From assembly GCA_964579675.1 (NCBI GenBank), contig CAZOIA010000310.1, positions 1 through 5,070 on the forward strand: DNA of 5,070 nucleotides, in the 5' to 3' direction. A model generated the notes under the pieces. The model searched no databases. It saw only the letters and a program-made list of their open reading frames with translations, and had not been told where the DNA came from. Origin of the DNA: CAZOIA01 sp964579675. Its GTDB lineage: Bacteria; Planctomycetota; Phycisphaerae; UBA1845; PWPN01. Position 1 is the stretch's first letter, and each line of letters begins with the position of its first letter. Positions 1 to 5,070 of this stretch are shown one piece after another. The position numbers and the translations under genes were made by a program.

Positions 1-539
1 TCCGGCCCGGGGAGCGGGTACTGGACGTGGGGGTGGGGACGGGTTTGGCCCTGGCCTCCTACCCGTCGCACGCCAGGATCACCGGGATCGACCTGAGCGA
101 AGGGATGCTTCGTCGCGCGCGGCGCCGGGTTCACCAGAACCGCATAACCTGGGTGAACCTGGCGTTGGGCAACGCCCTGGAGCTGCCCTTCAATGAGGAC
201 ACCTTCGACCACGTGTTGCTGAGCCACGTGATCACCGTGGTGAGCGACGCGGTCAAGCTGATCGAGGAGACCCGGCGGGTCAGTAAGCCTGGCGGGCAGA
301 TCGTGATCATCAACCATTTCCGATCGAGCAACCGATTGGTGGCGATGATTGAGAAGTGGCTCTGCCCGCTCTGCCAGCACCTGGGATGGCGGAGCGACCT
401 GTGCCTGCGGGAGCTGATCAGCCAGACCGGGCTGGAGGTCGATTTCCGGTATAAGCTGGATCAGGTGGATTTGTTCCAGACGGTCTTCATTACCAACCGC
501 TCTGCTTCGCCGTCCGCCCGGAAGACAGTGGCCGCGTAA
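1..539 (+). CDS. Class I SAM-dependent methyltransferase, phosphatidylethanolamine N-methyltransferase-like (5' truncated)
   Basis: This is the C-terminal 178 codons of a methyltransferase that begins upstream of the window; the first complete codon is at base 3. SAM-binding motif I reads VLDVGVGTG at visible residues 6-14. The acidic residue that holds the SAM ribose is in GIDLSEGM (visible D30). Motif II-like GNALELPF is at 56-63, and the post-strand-4 block KPGGQIVIINHF is at 95-106. The GVGTG form of motif I, the stretch ending TVVSD, the NHF after PGG and the LGWRSDL segment resemble bacterial PmtA, which converts phosphatidylethanolamine towards phosphatidylcholine at the cytoplasmic membrane using SAM. 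UbiE/COQ5-type quinone methyltransferases share the same fold and are the main alternative. The SAM methyltransferase fold is near certain; the lipid substrate is inferred from similarity recalled by eye. The lipoprotein gene starts 31 bases after its stop, so the two may be co-transcribed. Confidence 0.85.
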   Translation, partial: RPGERVLDVGVGTGLALASYPSHARITGIDLSEGMLRRARRRVHQNRITWVNLALGNALELPFNEDTFDHVLLSHVITVVSDAVKLIEETRRVSKPGGQIVIINHFRSSNRLVAMIEKWLCPLCQHLGWRSDLCLRELISQTGLEVDFRYKLDQVDLFQTVFITNRSASPSARKTVAA

Positions 540-570
540 CGCCTTTCTGAGAATTGGGGTTCGACGAAAC

Positions 571-1062
571 ATGCATGGAAATAACAAGCGCGTCAGTGCA
601 GCAAGCTCGGGTGCGAAGCGATGCCGGTCGCTGGTGGTTCCGTTTCTTCTAGCGGCCGTTGTCGGCTGCCAGGAGTACGACTGGCGATCTGATTACGCCA
701 GGGCCGAACAGGAAGCCCGCGAGCAGGACAAATACCTGTTTGTTTTCTACAAGTGGTGGCTCGACTCGGATTCCAACCATATGTTGAACGAGGAGCTTTC
801 CGATCCTGCGGTGAAGACCCTATTCCAGGATACGATCAACCTCCTGCTCGACAAGGATTATGGGCCCCAATACGTGGAGTACGTAGGGAAATACGGTGTG
901 ACCTCGTACCCGGCAAGCATCATCGTCGCCCCGGACGGCAGCTTCAAGGTGCAGGCAGGGAGAACCCCGAAGGAACGGTTCATCGAATGGGCCAAACAAG
1001 CCAAGCCGCCCCGTCCCGAACGACCTGGAAAACAGCCCGAGCCGCCTCCCCGCGCGCCCTGA
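571..1062 (+). CDS. Thioredoxin-fold lipoprotein without a CXXC motif
   Basis: A 163-residue protein with a basic N-terminus (KR, KRCR), a hydrophobic segment at residues 21-31 and a lipobox-like VVGC whose Cys33 would be lipidated after signal peptidase II cleavage. It is therefore probably anchored to a membrane facing the periplasm. The mature part has a thioredoxin-like layout: a helix rich in Ala/Glu (residues 41-52), strand YLFVFYKWW at 55-63, a helix, and GVTSYPASIIVAPDGSF at 109-125, where Pro114 sits at the usual cis-proline position. The position of the redox CXXC holds WLDSDS (63-68), and the mature protein has no cysteine besides the lipid anchor, so a disulfide reductase role is unlikely. 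A binding or scaffold role is possible but not shown. The last 18 residues are Pro/Arg/Glu-rich and probably disordered. The ATG at 571 was chosen because it gives a complete signal peptide; there is no strong Shine-Dalgarno before it. The specific function is not recognised. Confidence 0.8.
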   Translation: MHGNNKRVSAASSGAKRCRSLVVPFLLAAVVGCQEYDWRSDYARAEQEAREQDKYLFVFYKWWLDSDSNHMLNEELSDPAVKTLFQDTINLLLDKDYGPQYVEYVGKYGVTSYPASIIVAPDGSFKVQAGRTPKERFIEWAKQAKPPRPERPGKQPEPPPRAP

Positions 1063-1166
1063 CTTCAAGCCAACGTTACCGGCCGCCGGCGGCGGCTCTC
1101 ATGTCCCGTCAGGCCAGAACTCACAGCCAGCCAGGGGGAATGAGGCGTTGCCACAGGGCCCGGCAT

Positions 1167-1196
1167 TTGGCGCAGACCCCGGTGTTCATCTATAAT
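1167..1196 (+). promoter_or_regulatory. Sigma-70-type promoter for the groES-like gene
   Basis: The -35 box TTGGCG is at 1167-1172 (4 of 6 match TTGACA) and the perfect -10 box TATAAT is at 1191-1196, separated by 18 bp. Transcription would start near 1203, leaving a leader of about 36 bases before the ATG at 1239. The hexamer stands out in a GC-rich, otherwise featureless intergenic region. No CIRCE (HrcA operator) inverted repeat is visible, so classical HrcA heat-shock control of this GroES is not supported. Confidence 0.65.
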
Positions 1197-1225
1197 CGAT
1201 AACAGTTGGGGAAACGTTCAGAATC

Positions 1226-1233
1226 AAGAGGAG
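1226..1233 (+). promoter_or_regulatory. Ribosome binding site deciding the GroES start
   Basis: AAGAGGAG lies 5 bases before the ATG at 1239. It favours that ATG over an in-frame TTG at 1206, which would add eleven residues with no family similarity and would begin almost at the predicted transcription start. Confidence 0.75.
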
Positions 1234-1238
1234 TGCCC

Positions 1239-1562
1239 ATGGCGCGTGAAACCCGGCCGAAACGGACCAAGCTGGAGACGGTGGAACCGCTCGGCAAACG
1301 CGTCCTGATTCGCAAGGACGAGGACAAGAAGAGCACCAAAGGCGGTATTGCCCTACCGGACAACATCGAGATTCCAACCATCACCGGCCGGGTCGTCACG
1401 GTTTCCAACCAGATCGCCAACAATGAAGATTTCCCGATCCGTCAATACGATAAGGTGCTGTTCAGTCCCAAGAACTCGATTCCCGTAGACTTCGAGCCGG
1501 GTAACCACCTGTTCGTGGTGCCGATCGAAGACGTGGTGGCCGTCTTCCGGAGCCGCCGCTGA
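1239..1562 (+). CDS. groES: GroES-family co-chaperonin, divergent and stand-alone
   Basis: A 107-residue protein, slightly longer than the roughly 95-100 usual for bacterial GroES. After a basic extension (residues 1-12, MARETRPKRTKL) comes the family core: PLGKRVLIRK at 17-26, the mobile loop with the GroEL-binding hydrophobic triplet in TKGGIALP at 33-40, GRVVTV at 50-55, YDKVLFS at 70-76, and the C-terminal strand VVPIEDVVAVF at 93-103, which matches the usual ESDILAV ending. GroES caps GroEL as a heptamer in the cytoplasm and closes the folding chamber. The Gly-rich turn normally following the second core strand (as in AVGNG) is replaced by VSNQ, and the usual GD before the next strand is YD. 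The roof segment is also short. No groEL lies downstream in the window, so this is probably a secondary paralogue whose partner is encoded elsewhere. The fold call is firm; an ability to work with GroEL is inferred from the intact mobile loop. Confidence 0.85.
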   Translation: MARETRPKRTKLETVEPLGKRVLIRKDEDKKSTKGGIALPDNIEIPTITGRVVTVSNQIANNEDFPIRQYDKVLFSPKNSIPVDFEPGNHLFVVPIEDVVAVFRSRR

Positions 1563-1644
1563 GAGGCCAGTGTGCGTCCGCAGGTTCCGGCGGCTCCCTG
1601 CCATGACGCGCGGCGGGTGGGACGCAGAAGACGACCCTTATGCC

Positions 1645-2469
1645 ATGAGCGAACCTGTCCGACCGCTGCCGGATCGCGCGTTGATCGGCATGGTGCACTT
1701 GGCCGGCCTCCCGGGCAGTCCGGCCTGGCGGTGGCCGCTCGAGGAGATCACCGCCCACGCGTGTTCCGATGCCCGCACGCTTGCCGAGGCGGGTTTTGAC
1801 GCGATTCTGATCGAGAACTTCGGCGACGCGCCCTTCCGGCGGGGGCAGGTCGATCCGCACACGGTGGCGAGCATGACCGTTGTTACCCGTGCGGTCTGCC
1901 GCGAGACCTCCCTTCCGATCGGCATCAACGTGCTTCGCAATGACGCCCGCTCGGCGATCGCCATTGCCGTGATCTGCAAAGCGGCCTTCGTCCGCGTCAA
2001 CGTGCACACGGGTGCCTATGCAACCGACCAGGGCGTCATCGAAGGGAAGGCGGACGAGACGCTTCGCTACCGCTGCCGGCTGAGCGGCTGCGGTTCCGGG
2101 TCGGCCGGGCCCGGCGGACCCGCGATTTTCGCTGACGTACACGTCAAGCACGCCAGCCCGTTGTTGCGGCAACCGATTGCCGAAGCCGCCCGGGAGACCG
2201 CCTATCGCGGGCTGGCGGACGCACTGATCGTCAGTGGCCCCGCTACGGGAAAGCCGACCGACCGGGCCGACCTCCACGCGGTCCGGGCGGCGGTGCCGGA
2301 CCGCCCGATCCTTGTGGGGAGCGGGGCGACGTCCGATAACCTCGGAGACCTGCTGGCCGTCGCCGACGGCGTCATTGTAGGCACGGCCATCAAGGAGAAT
2401 GGTGTGACCAGCGCACCGGTTGACCCGGACCGGGCGGCGGCGTTTGTGCGGGCCAGGAGCAGGAGTTGA
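1645..2469 (+). CDS. btpA: BtpA/SgcQ-family TIM-barrel protein
   Basis: From the ATG at 1645 this is 274 residues, the usual family size. Family blocks appear in order: IGMVHLAGLPGSP (14-26), GFDAILIENFGDAPF (50-64), LPIGINVLRND (90-100), VNVHTGAYATDQGVIEG (118-134), DVHVKHA (164-170), VSGPATGKP (196-204), VGSGATSDN (224-232) and DGVIVGTAIKENG (241-253). The alternating strand/helix pattern and the Gly-rich C-terminal phosphate-binding-like turns fit a TIM barrel. In cyanobacteria BtpA is needed for stable photosystem I. In non-photosynthetic bacteria (E. coli SgcQ and others) the substrate is unknown, so no reaction is assigned here. There is a short Gly-rich insertion at about 147-158. Upstream in-frame starts exist (GTG 1570, ATG 1603), but they add residues unlike the family and lack a well-spaced Shine-Dalgarno; even 1645 has only a weak purine stretch before it. 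The gene ends 4 bases before the LD-carboxypeptidase start. Confidence 0.88.
   Translation: MSEPVRPLPDRALIGMVHLAGLPGSPAWRWPLEEITAHACSDARTLAEAGFDAILIENFGDAPFRRGQVDPHTVASMTVVTRAVCRETSLPIGINVLRNDARSAIAIAVICKAAFVRVNVHTGAYATDQGVIEGKADETLRYRCRLSGCGSGSAGPGGPAIFADVHVKHASPLLRQPIAEAARETAYRGLADALIVSGPATGKPTDRADLHAVRAAVPDRPILVGSGATSDNLGDLLAVADGVIVGTAIKENGVTSAPVDPDRAAAFVRARSRS
2461..2465 (+). promoter_or_regulatory. Ribosome binding site inside the end of the btpA-like gene
   Basis: AGGAG at 2461-2465 is 8 bases before the GTG at 2474, with a second AGGAG at 2455-2459. It lies in the final codons of the upstream gene, so ribosomes finishing btpA would be placed on the next start, a classic arrangement for translational coupling. 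It decides the start at 2474 over an in-frame TTG at 2420. Confidence 0.7.
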
Positions 2470-2473
2470 CGCA

Positions 2474-3568
2474 GTGGCAGTCAGGAGGCAACGTCCCCGG
2501 ATTCACATCACTGCGGTGGCGGCCAGCGCCGCCGATGAGATAAAGCGGCTCGGCGTGAAGGGGGTTGAGGGCATGATCGCGCTGGCCCAGAGCGCGGCAG
2601 GCGAGCGATATCGCGTGACCGCCAGTGCGAGGATGATCCTGGCCAAGGAGGACGAGAAGCGTGGCGGTCGCTTCGACGATGCCGCCCGGGCACGGGAGAT
2701 CACGACCCTTCTGGCGGACGAGAACGTGGCTGCCCTGGTGACCATCCGGGGCGGGGCGTGGTTCACGCGCATTCTTGAGCAGATCAGCTTCGAGGTGCTC
2801 AGCCGCCGTCGCCGGACGATCCACCTCTTCGGGTTCAGTGAGATGACGAGCCTGATCGCCGTCGGCGGCCAATACGACAAAGCGGTCGGGCTCTACGATC
2901 TCGGCCCGGGATTCCTTTACGGCGGTACGAAGCGACACGTCTGCAAGAACGTCGCGCGTTTTGCGCGATCGATCGACCTGCCCGCCGGTCAGCACGAGGG
3001 CTTCGCTGCCGGGTGGGCGCTGGCGCAATACCCGCGGGCGTTTGCCGACTTCTTCCGCGAGGTGGCGGGTATTCTCGACGGCCGAGGTTCCCCGCGGGTG
3101 CCGAGAGGGCGCTTGTTGGCCGGTTCGCTGCCCTCCTCACGCACGATCACGATCACCGGCGGCAACCTGAGCGTGATCGTACCGCTCATCGGCTCGCGAC
3201 TCGCGGGGGCCGTCGAGACCGCCGGCAAATGGCTGGCTATCGAGGACGTGAATGAATCCGCCGGTGCGATCGATCGGATGATGGCGGCACTCAAGCTGGC
3301 CGGGCTCTTCGATCGGGCCGACGGCATCATCCTCGGCAATTTCCACGACGAAGACACCGAGCTGAGCAGGGCGGCATTCGAGATGCTCAAGCATCATCTC
3401 GGCCCGAAGCGGCGAACCCCGATCGTCGGGCTCGACAACTTCGGGCACGTCTGGCCGATCGCCCCGCTGCCAATGCATCGGGAAGTGACCCTGCGCTGCC
3501 GGCGTACGGCGCGCGGTCAACCGCGGGTTACCATCGACATTCCATGGTCGCGATGGGCTCACGGGTGA
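2474..3568 (+). CDS. ldcA: LD-carboxypeptidase, peptidase family S66 (LdcA/MccF-like)
   Basis: A 364-residue protein read from the GTG at 2474. S66 enzymes remove the terminal D-Ala from murein tetrapeptides in the cytoplasm during cell-wall recycling (LdcA) or cleave microcin C-type conjugates (MccF). Visible landmarks are TIRGGAWFTRIL (90-101, matching the RGGYGxxRLL block), the nucleophile region HLFGFSEMTSL (117-127) with Ser122, TGGNLSVIVPLIGS (228-241), LAIEDVNES (254-262) with Glu257 followed by the IDRMMAALKLAGLFD helix, and DNFGHVWPIAPLP (321-333) with His325. The Ser-Glu-His triad is therefore intact. The Glu-to-His distance (68) equals that of Pseudomonas LdcA (Glu217-His285), but the Ser-to-Glu distance is about 33 residues longer, an insertion near residues 130-205. 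There is no signal peptide or membrane segment, consistent with a cytosolic enzyme. It is probably translated with the upstream btpA-like gene. LdcA activity is the default inference; MccF-like or other amide substrates cannot be excluded. Confidence 0.88.
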   Translation: MAVRRQRPRIHITAVAASAADEIKRLGVKGVEGMIALAQSAAGERYRVTASARMILAKEDEKRGGRFDDAARAREITTLLADENVAALVTIRGGAWFTRILEQISFEVLSRRRRTIHLFGFSEMTSLIAVGGQYDKAVGLYDLGPGFLYGGTKRHVCKNVARFARSIDLPAGQHEGFAAGWALAQYPRAFADFFREVAGILDGRGSPRVPRGRLLAGSLPSSRTITITGGNLSVIVPLIGSRLAGAVETAGKWLAIEDVNESAGAIDRMMAALKLAGLFDRADGIILGNFHDEDTELSRAAFEMLKHHLGPKRRTPIVGLDNFGHVWPIAPLPMHREVTLRCRRTARGQPRVTIDIPWSRWAHG

Positions 3569-3602
3569 ATTGCGGCGAGAGCCGATCGCTACCTGCGGCA
3601 TA

Positions 3603-3631
3603 TTGAACGCGGTGCGGGTTTTGGCTAGATT
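3603..3631 (+). promoter_or_regulatory. Candidate sigma-70-type promoter for serC
   Basis: TTGAAC (3603-3608) and TAGATT (3626-3631) are separated by 17 bp, each matching 4 of 6 consensus bases. They sit in the only AT-richer patch between ldcA and serC. Transcription would begin near 3638, giving a leader of about 125 bases. This is weaker than the groES promoter and read-through from upstream is also possible. Confidence 0.45.
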
Positions 3632-3647
3632 ACCTCGCTGCGTTGAT

Positions 3648-3727
3648 GGCCCCCACCCGGTGCGCAGGCGTGGCAGGACCAACCCGAACGGCGAGCAGCG
3701 GCTCGAACGGTGTATCCCGGGCGGGCC
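3648..3727 (+). promoter_or_regulatory. Long-range inverted repeat in the serC leader
   Basis: GGCCC (3648-3652) can pair with GGGCC (3723-3727), and CCCGG (3656-3660) with CCGGG (3717-3721). This makes ten GC pairs around a small asymmetric internal loop, closing a domain of about 80 bases. The 5' arm begins about 10 bases after the predicted transcription start. The 3' arm overlaps the hairpin at 3720-3736, so the two structures exclude each other. Regulatory function is inferred; in a GC-rich leader some pairing is expected by chance. Confidence 0.4.
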
Positions 3728-3736
3728 TCACCCGCC
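3720..3736 (+). promoter_or_regulatory. GC hairpin just upstream of the serC ribosome binding site
   Basis: GGCGGG (3720-3725) and CCCGCC (3731-3736) form a perfect 6-bp GC stem with a 5-base loop CCTCA. No T-run follows, so it does not look like an intrinsic terminator. It ends 15 bases before the AGGAG ribosome binding site. Confidence 0.5.
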
Positions 3737-3751
3737 GCCAACAGGAACGAC

Positions 3752-3756
3752 AGGAG
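3752..3756 (+). promoter_or_regulatory. Ribosome binding site deciding the SerC start
   Basis: AGGAG is 7 bases before the GTG at 3764. It supports that start over an in-frame GTG at 3710, whose extra 18 residues do not match the family. The site lies in an imperfect direct repeat: ACAGGAACG (3741-3749), then ACAGGAGAACG starting one base before 3751. Confidence 0.75.
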
Positions 3757-3763
3757 AACGTTC

Positions 3764-4924
3764 GTGGAGAAACCGCAGAACAAGCCCAGCACGGCAAACT
3801 TCAGTTCCGGGCCGACCTGCAAGCGACCCGGCTGGAATGTGAACCTCCTTTCCGACGCCCTGGTCGGCAGATCGCACCGTTCCAAGGGTGGCAAGGGCCG
3901 GCTCAGGCAGGCCATCGACCTGTCGCGCGAGGTGGCCCGGGTTCCCGACGATTATCTCGTGGGGATCATGCCGGCGAGCGATACGGGGGCGTTTGAATGT
4001 GCGATGTGGAGTCTGCTCGGGGCCAGGCCCGTCACCGTGCTGGCCTGGGAAAGCTTCGGCCTGGGATGGGTAACCGACGTCACCAAGCAGCTCAAGCTCG
4101 ACGCGAAGGTCTCCCAGGCCGGCTATGGTGAGATTCCCGACCTGAGCCAGGTTGACTGGGACACCGACGTGGTGTTCACCTGGAACGGCACGACGAGCGG
4201 TGTCAAGATGCCCGATGATGCAGCGCCGCCGGCCGACCGCGGCGGGCTGGCTCTGTGCGACGCGACCAGCGCGGTTTTTGCGATGCCCATTCCGTGGGAC
4301 CGTCTCGACGTGGTGACGTGGTCGTGGCAGAAGTGTCTCGGCGGCGAGGCGGCCCACGGCATGCTCGTGCTCTCGCCCCGGGCGGTCGAGCGGCTCGAAT
4401 CGTATTCGCCTCCGTGGCCACTGCCCAAGATCTTCCGCCTCACCAAGGGTGGCAAGCTCATCAGCGGCATTTTCGAAGGCGCCACCATCAACACTCCCTC
4501 GATGCTCTGCGTCGAGGACTACATCGACACGCTGAACTGGGCCGGGGCGCTGTCGTTCAATGGCAGGACCGGCCTCGATGCGTTGTGCGCCCGCAGTGCC
4601 GCCAACCTCGACGTGGTCGCCGACTTCGTCGCCAGGCACGATTGGATCGACTTTCTGGCCGCCGAGGCCGCGATCCGCAGCAGCACGTCGATCTGCCTGA
4701 AAGTCGTCGCGGACTGGTTCACGAAACTCAGCCTCGACGAGCAAGGTGCGTTCTGCAAGAAGGTGGTTGCCGCGCTCGAGGCCGAAGGCGTCGCCTACGA
4801 TTGCAACGCCTATCGCGACGCGCCCCCCGGCTTCAGGTTCTGGGGCGGGCCGACGATCGATCCGGCCGACCTGACCCTTGCCCTGGAGTGGCTGAACCGG
4901 GCCTACGAGTCGAATCGGCGGTAA
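3764..4924 (+). CDS. serC: Phosphoserine aminotransferase (Methanosarcina/alphaproteobacterial type)
   Basis: A 386-residue, full-length PLP enzyme that converts 3-phosphohydroxypyruvate and glutamate to O-phosphoserine and 2-oxoglutarate, the second step of serine synthesis from 3-phosphoglycerate, in the cytoplasm. The family opening KPSTANFSSGP is at residues 7-17, followed by LVGRSHRSKGGK (33-44), PASDTGAFE (70-78), VLAWESFGLGWVTDV (92-106), TWNGTTSGV (139-147), CDATSA (165-170) with the PLP-ring Asp166, WSWQKCLGGEAAHG (186-199) with the PLP Schiff-base Lys190, TKGGKLISGIFEGATINTPS (227-246), and AYRDAPPGFRFWGG near the C-terminus. These blocks match the SerC subgroup of alphaproteobacteria and Methanosarcina rather than the E. 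coli type. A small insertion (SFNGRTG) follows ALNWA-like sequence at about 263-269. Candidate promoter and structured leader suggest expression separate from ldcA. serA often follows this SerC type, but it is not visible before the window ends. Confidence 0.95.
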   Translation: MEKPQNKPSTANFSSGPTCKRPGWNVNLLSDALVGRSHRSKGGKGRLRQAIDLSREVARVPDDYLVGIMPASDTGAFECAMWSLLGARPVTVLAWESFGLGWVTDVTKQLKLDAKVSQAGYGEIPDLSQVDWDTDVVFTWNGTTSGVKMPDDAAPPADRGGLALCDATSAVFAMPIPWDRLDVVTWSWQKCLGGEAAHGMLVLSPRAVERLESYSPPWPLPKIFRLTKGGKLISGIFEGATINTPSMLCVEDYIDTLNWAGALSFNGRTGLDALCARSAANLDVVADFVARHDWIDFLAAEAAIRSSTSICLKVVADWFTKLSLDEQGAFCKKVVAALEAEGVAYDCNAYRDAPPGFRFWGGPTIDPADLTLALEWLNRAYESNRR

Positions 4925-5070
4925 GCCGGTCACGCGTTTCCACAGTACGTGTGCCCCTCAATTCCTCTCAGCAGGTGGGGACGCTGAATGTGCAGGATGC
5001 CAGCCCGGCGCGGGGGGGTAGTGTAACCCTTAATTGGGGTATCTGAACTGAGGCTCACGCTTTCCTGCTG
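4925..5070. other. Tail after serC with no supportable gene
   Basis: These 146 bases hold no recognisable gene start with a ribosome binding site, no RNA gene and no T-tailed terminator. A run of seven Gs is at 5012-5018. A weak CCCC/GGGG stem (4954-4957 with 4977-4980) and a possible short hairpin at ACCCTTAATTGGGGT lack T-runs. The reverse strand is open for about 47 codons from the window edge to near 4930, but its reading is unlike any family known to me. Confidence 0.4.

Noticed and set aside
1082..1093. GCCGCCGGCGGC palindrome after the lipoprotein gene as a terminator
   Set aside because: As a hairpin it has only a 4-bp stem around a CCGG loop and no T-run; such palindromes are common in GC-rich DNA.
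753..1202. 149-codon + strand frame overlapping the lipoprotein gene
   Set aside because: It is out of frame with the lipoprotein, which has a signal peptide and fold signature; this reading has neither.
1197..1238. CIRCE/HrcA operator upstream of groES
   Set aside because: No TTAGCACTC/GAGTGCTAA-type inverted repeat is present; short AAC/GTT repeats here are too short to call an operator.
1462..2277. 271-codon open frame on the - strand opposite btpA
   Set aside because: It is a codon-bias shadow overlapping two well-supported + strand genes, with no recognisable domain.
3672..3699. Resemblance to the conserved core of small SRP RNA (CAGG followed by GAGCAGC)
   Set aside because: The spacing between the two elements is about 16 rather than about 10 bases and the GGAA tetraloop with its closing stem is missing, so the similarity is probably chance.
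3728..4933. 401-codon open frame on the - strand opposite serC
   Set aside because: It is the antisense shadow of a clear serC gene in GC-rich DNA; the translation is Arg/Gly/Pro/His-rich and shows no family motif.
4255..5046. 263-codon + strand frame overlapping the end of serC and running into the tail
   Set aside because: It lies mostly inside serC in another frame with Arg-rich low-complexity translation. The 40 or so codons after serC are not recognisable and have no start of their own.

Overview
The window is about 5 kb of GC-rich bacterial chromosome, tightly packed, with every convincing gene on the + strand. No mobile elements, tRNA/rRNA genes or CRISPR arrays were seen. The gene types (a thioredoxin-fold lipoprotein without a redox motif, a stand-alone divergent GroES, a BtpA/SgcQ protein, a Methanosarcina/alphaproteobacterial-type SerC) and the mixed use of GTG starts would suit a member of the Planctomycetes or a similar GC-rich lineage. 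That assignment is inference only, because no phylogenetic marker is present.

Layout. (1) Bases 1-539: the C-terminal part of a class I SAM methyltransferase, most like bacterial phosphatidylethanolamine N-methyltransferases, cut by the window edge. (2) 571-1062: a small exported lipoprotein with a thioredoxin-like fold. (3) 1063-1238: an intergenic region with a good sigma-70-type promoter (TTGGCG, 18 bp, TATAAT) and a Shine-Dalgarno. These lead into (4) 1239-1562, a GroES-family co-chaperonin with a basic N-terminal extension. (5) 1645-2469: a BtpA/SgcQ-family TIM-barrel protein. Four bases later comes (6) 2474-3568, an LD-carboxypeptidase (peptidase S66) whose ribosome binding site lies in the last codons of the btpA-like gene. 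(7) 3569-3763: a leader with its own candidate promoter and GC-rich inverted repeats. (8) 3764-4924: phosphoserine aminotransferase SerC. (9) 4925-5070: a short tail with no supportable gene.

The genes probably form at least two transcription units after 1190. One runs from the promoter at 1167-1196 through groES-like, btpA-like and ldcA-like. The other is serC, with its own promoter and structured leader. The roles are mostly housekeeping: membrane lipid methylation, protein folding, peptidoglycan recycling and serine biosynthesis. No clearly new multi-gene system is visible. The points most worth following up are the structured serC leader, the coupled btpA-ldcA pair, and the two family members that have lost signature residues (the thioredoxin-like lipoprotein and GroES).
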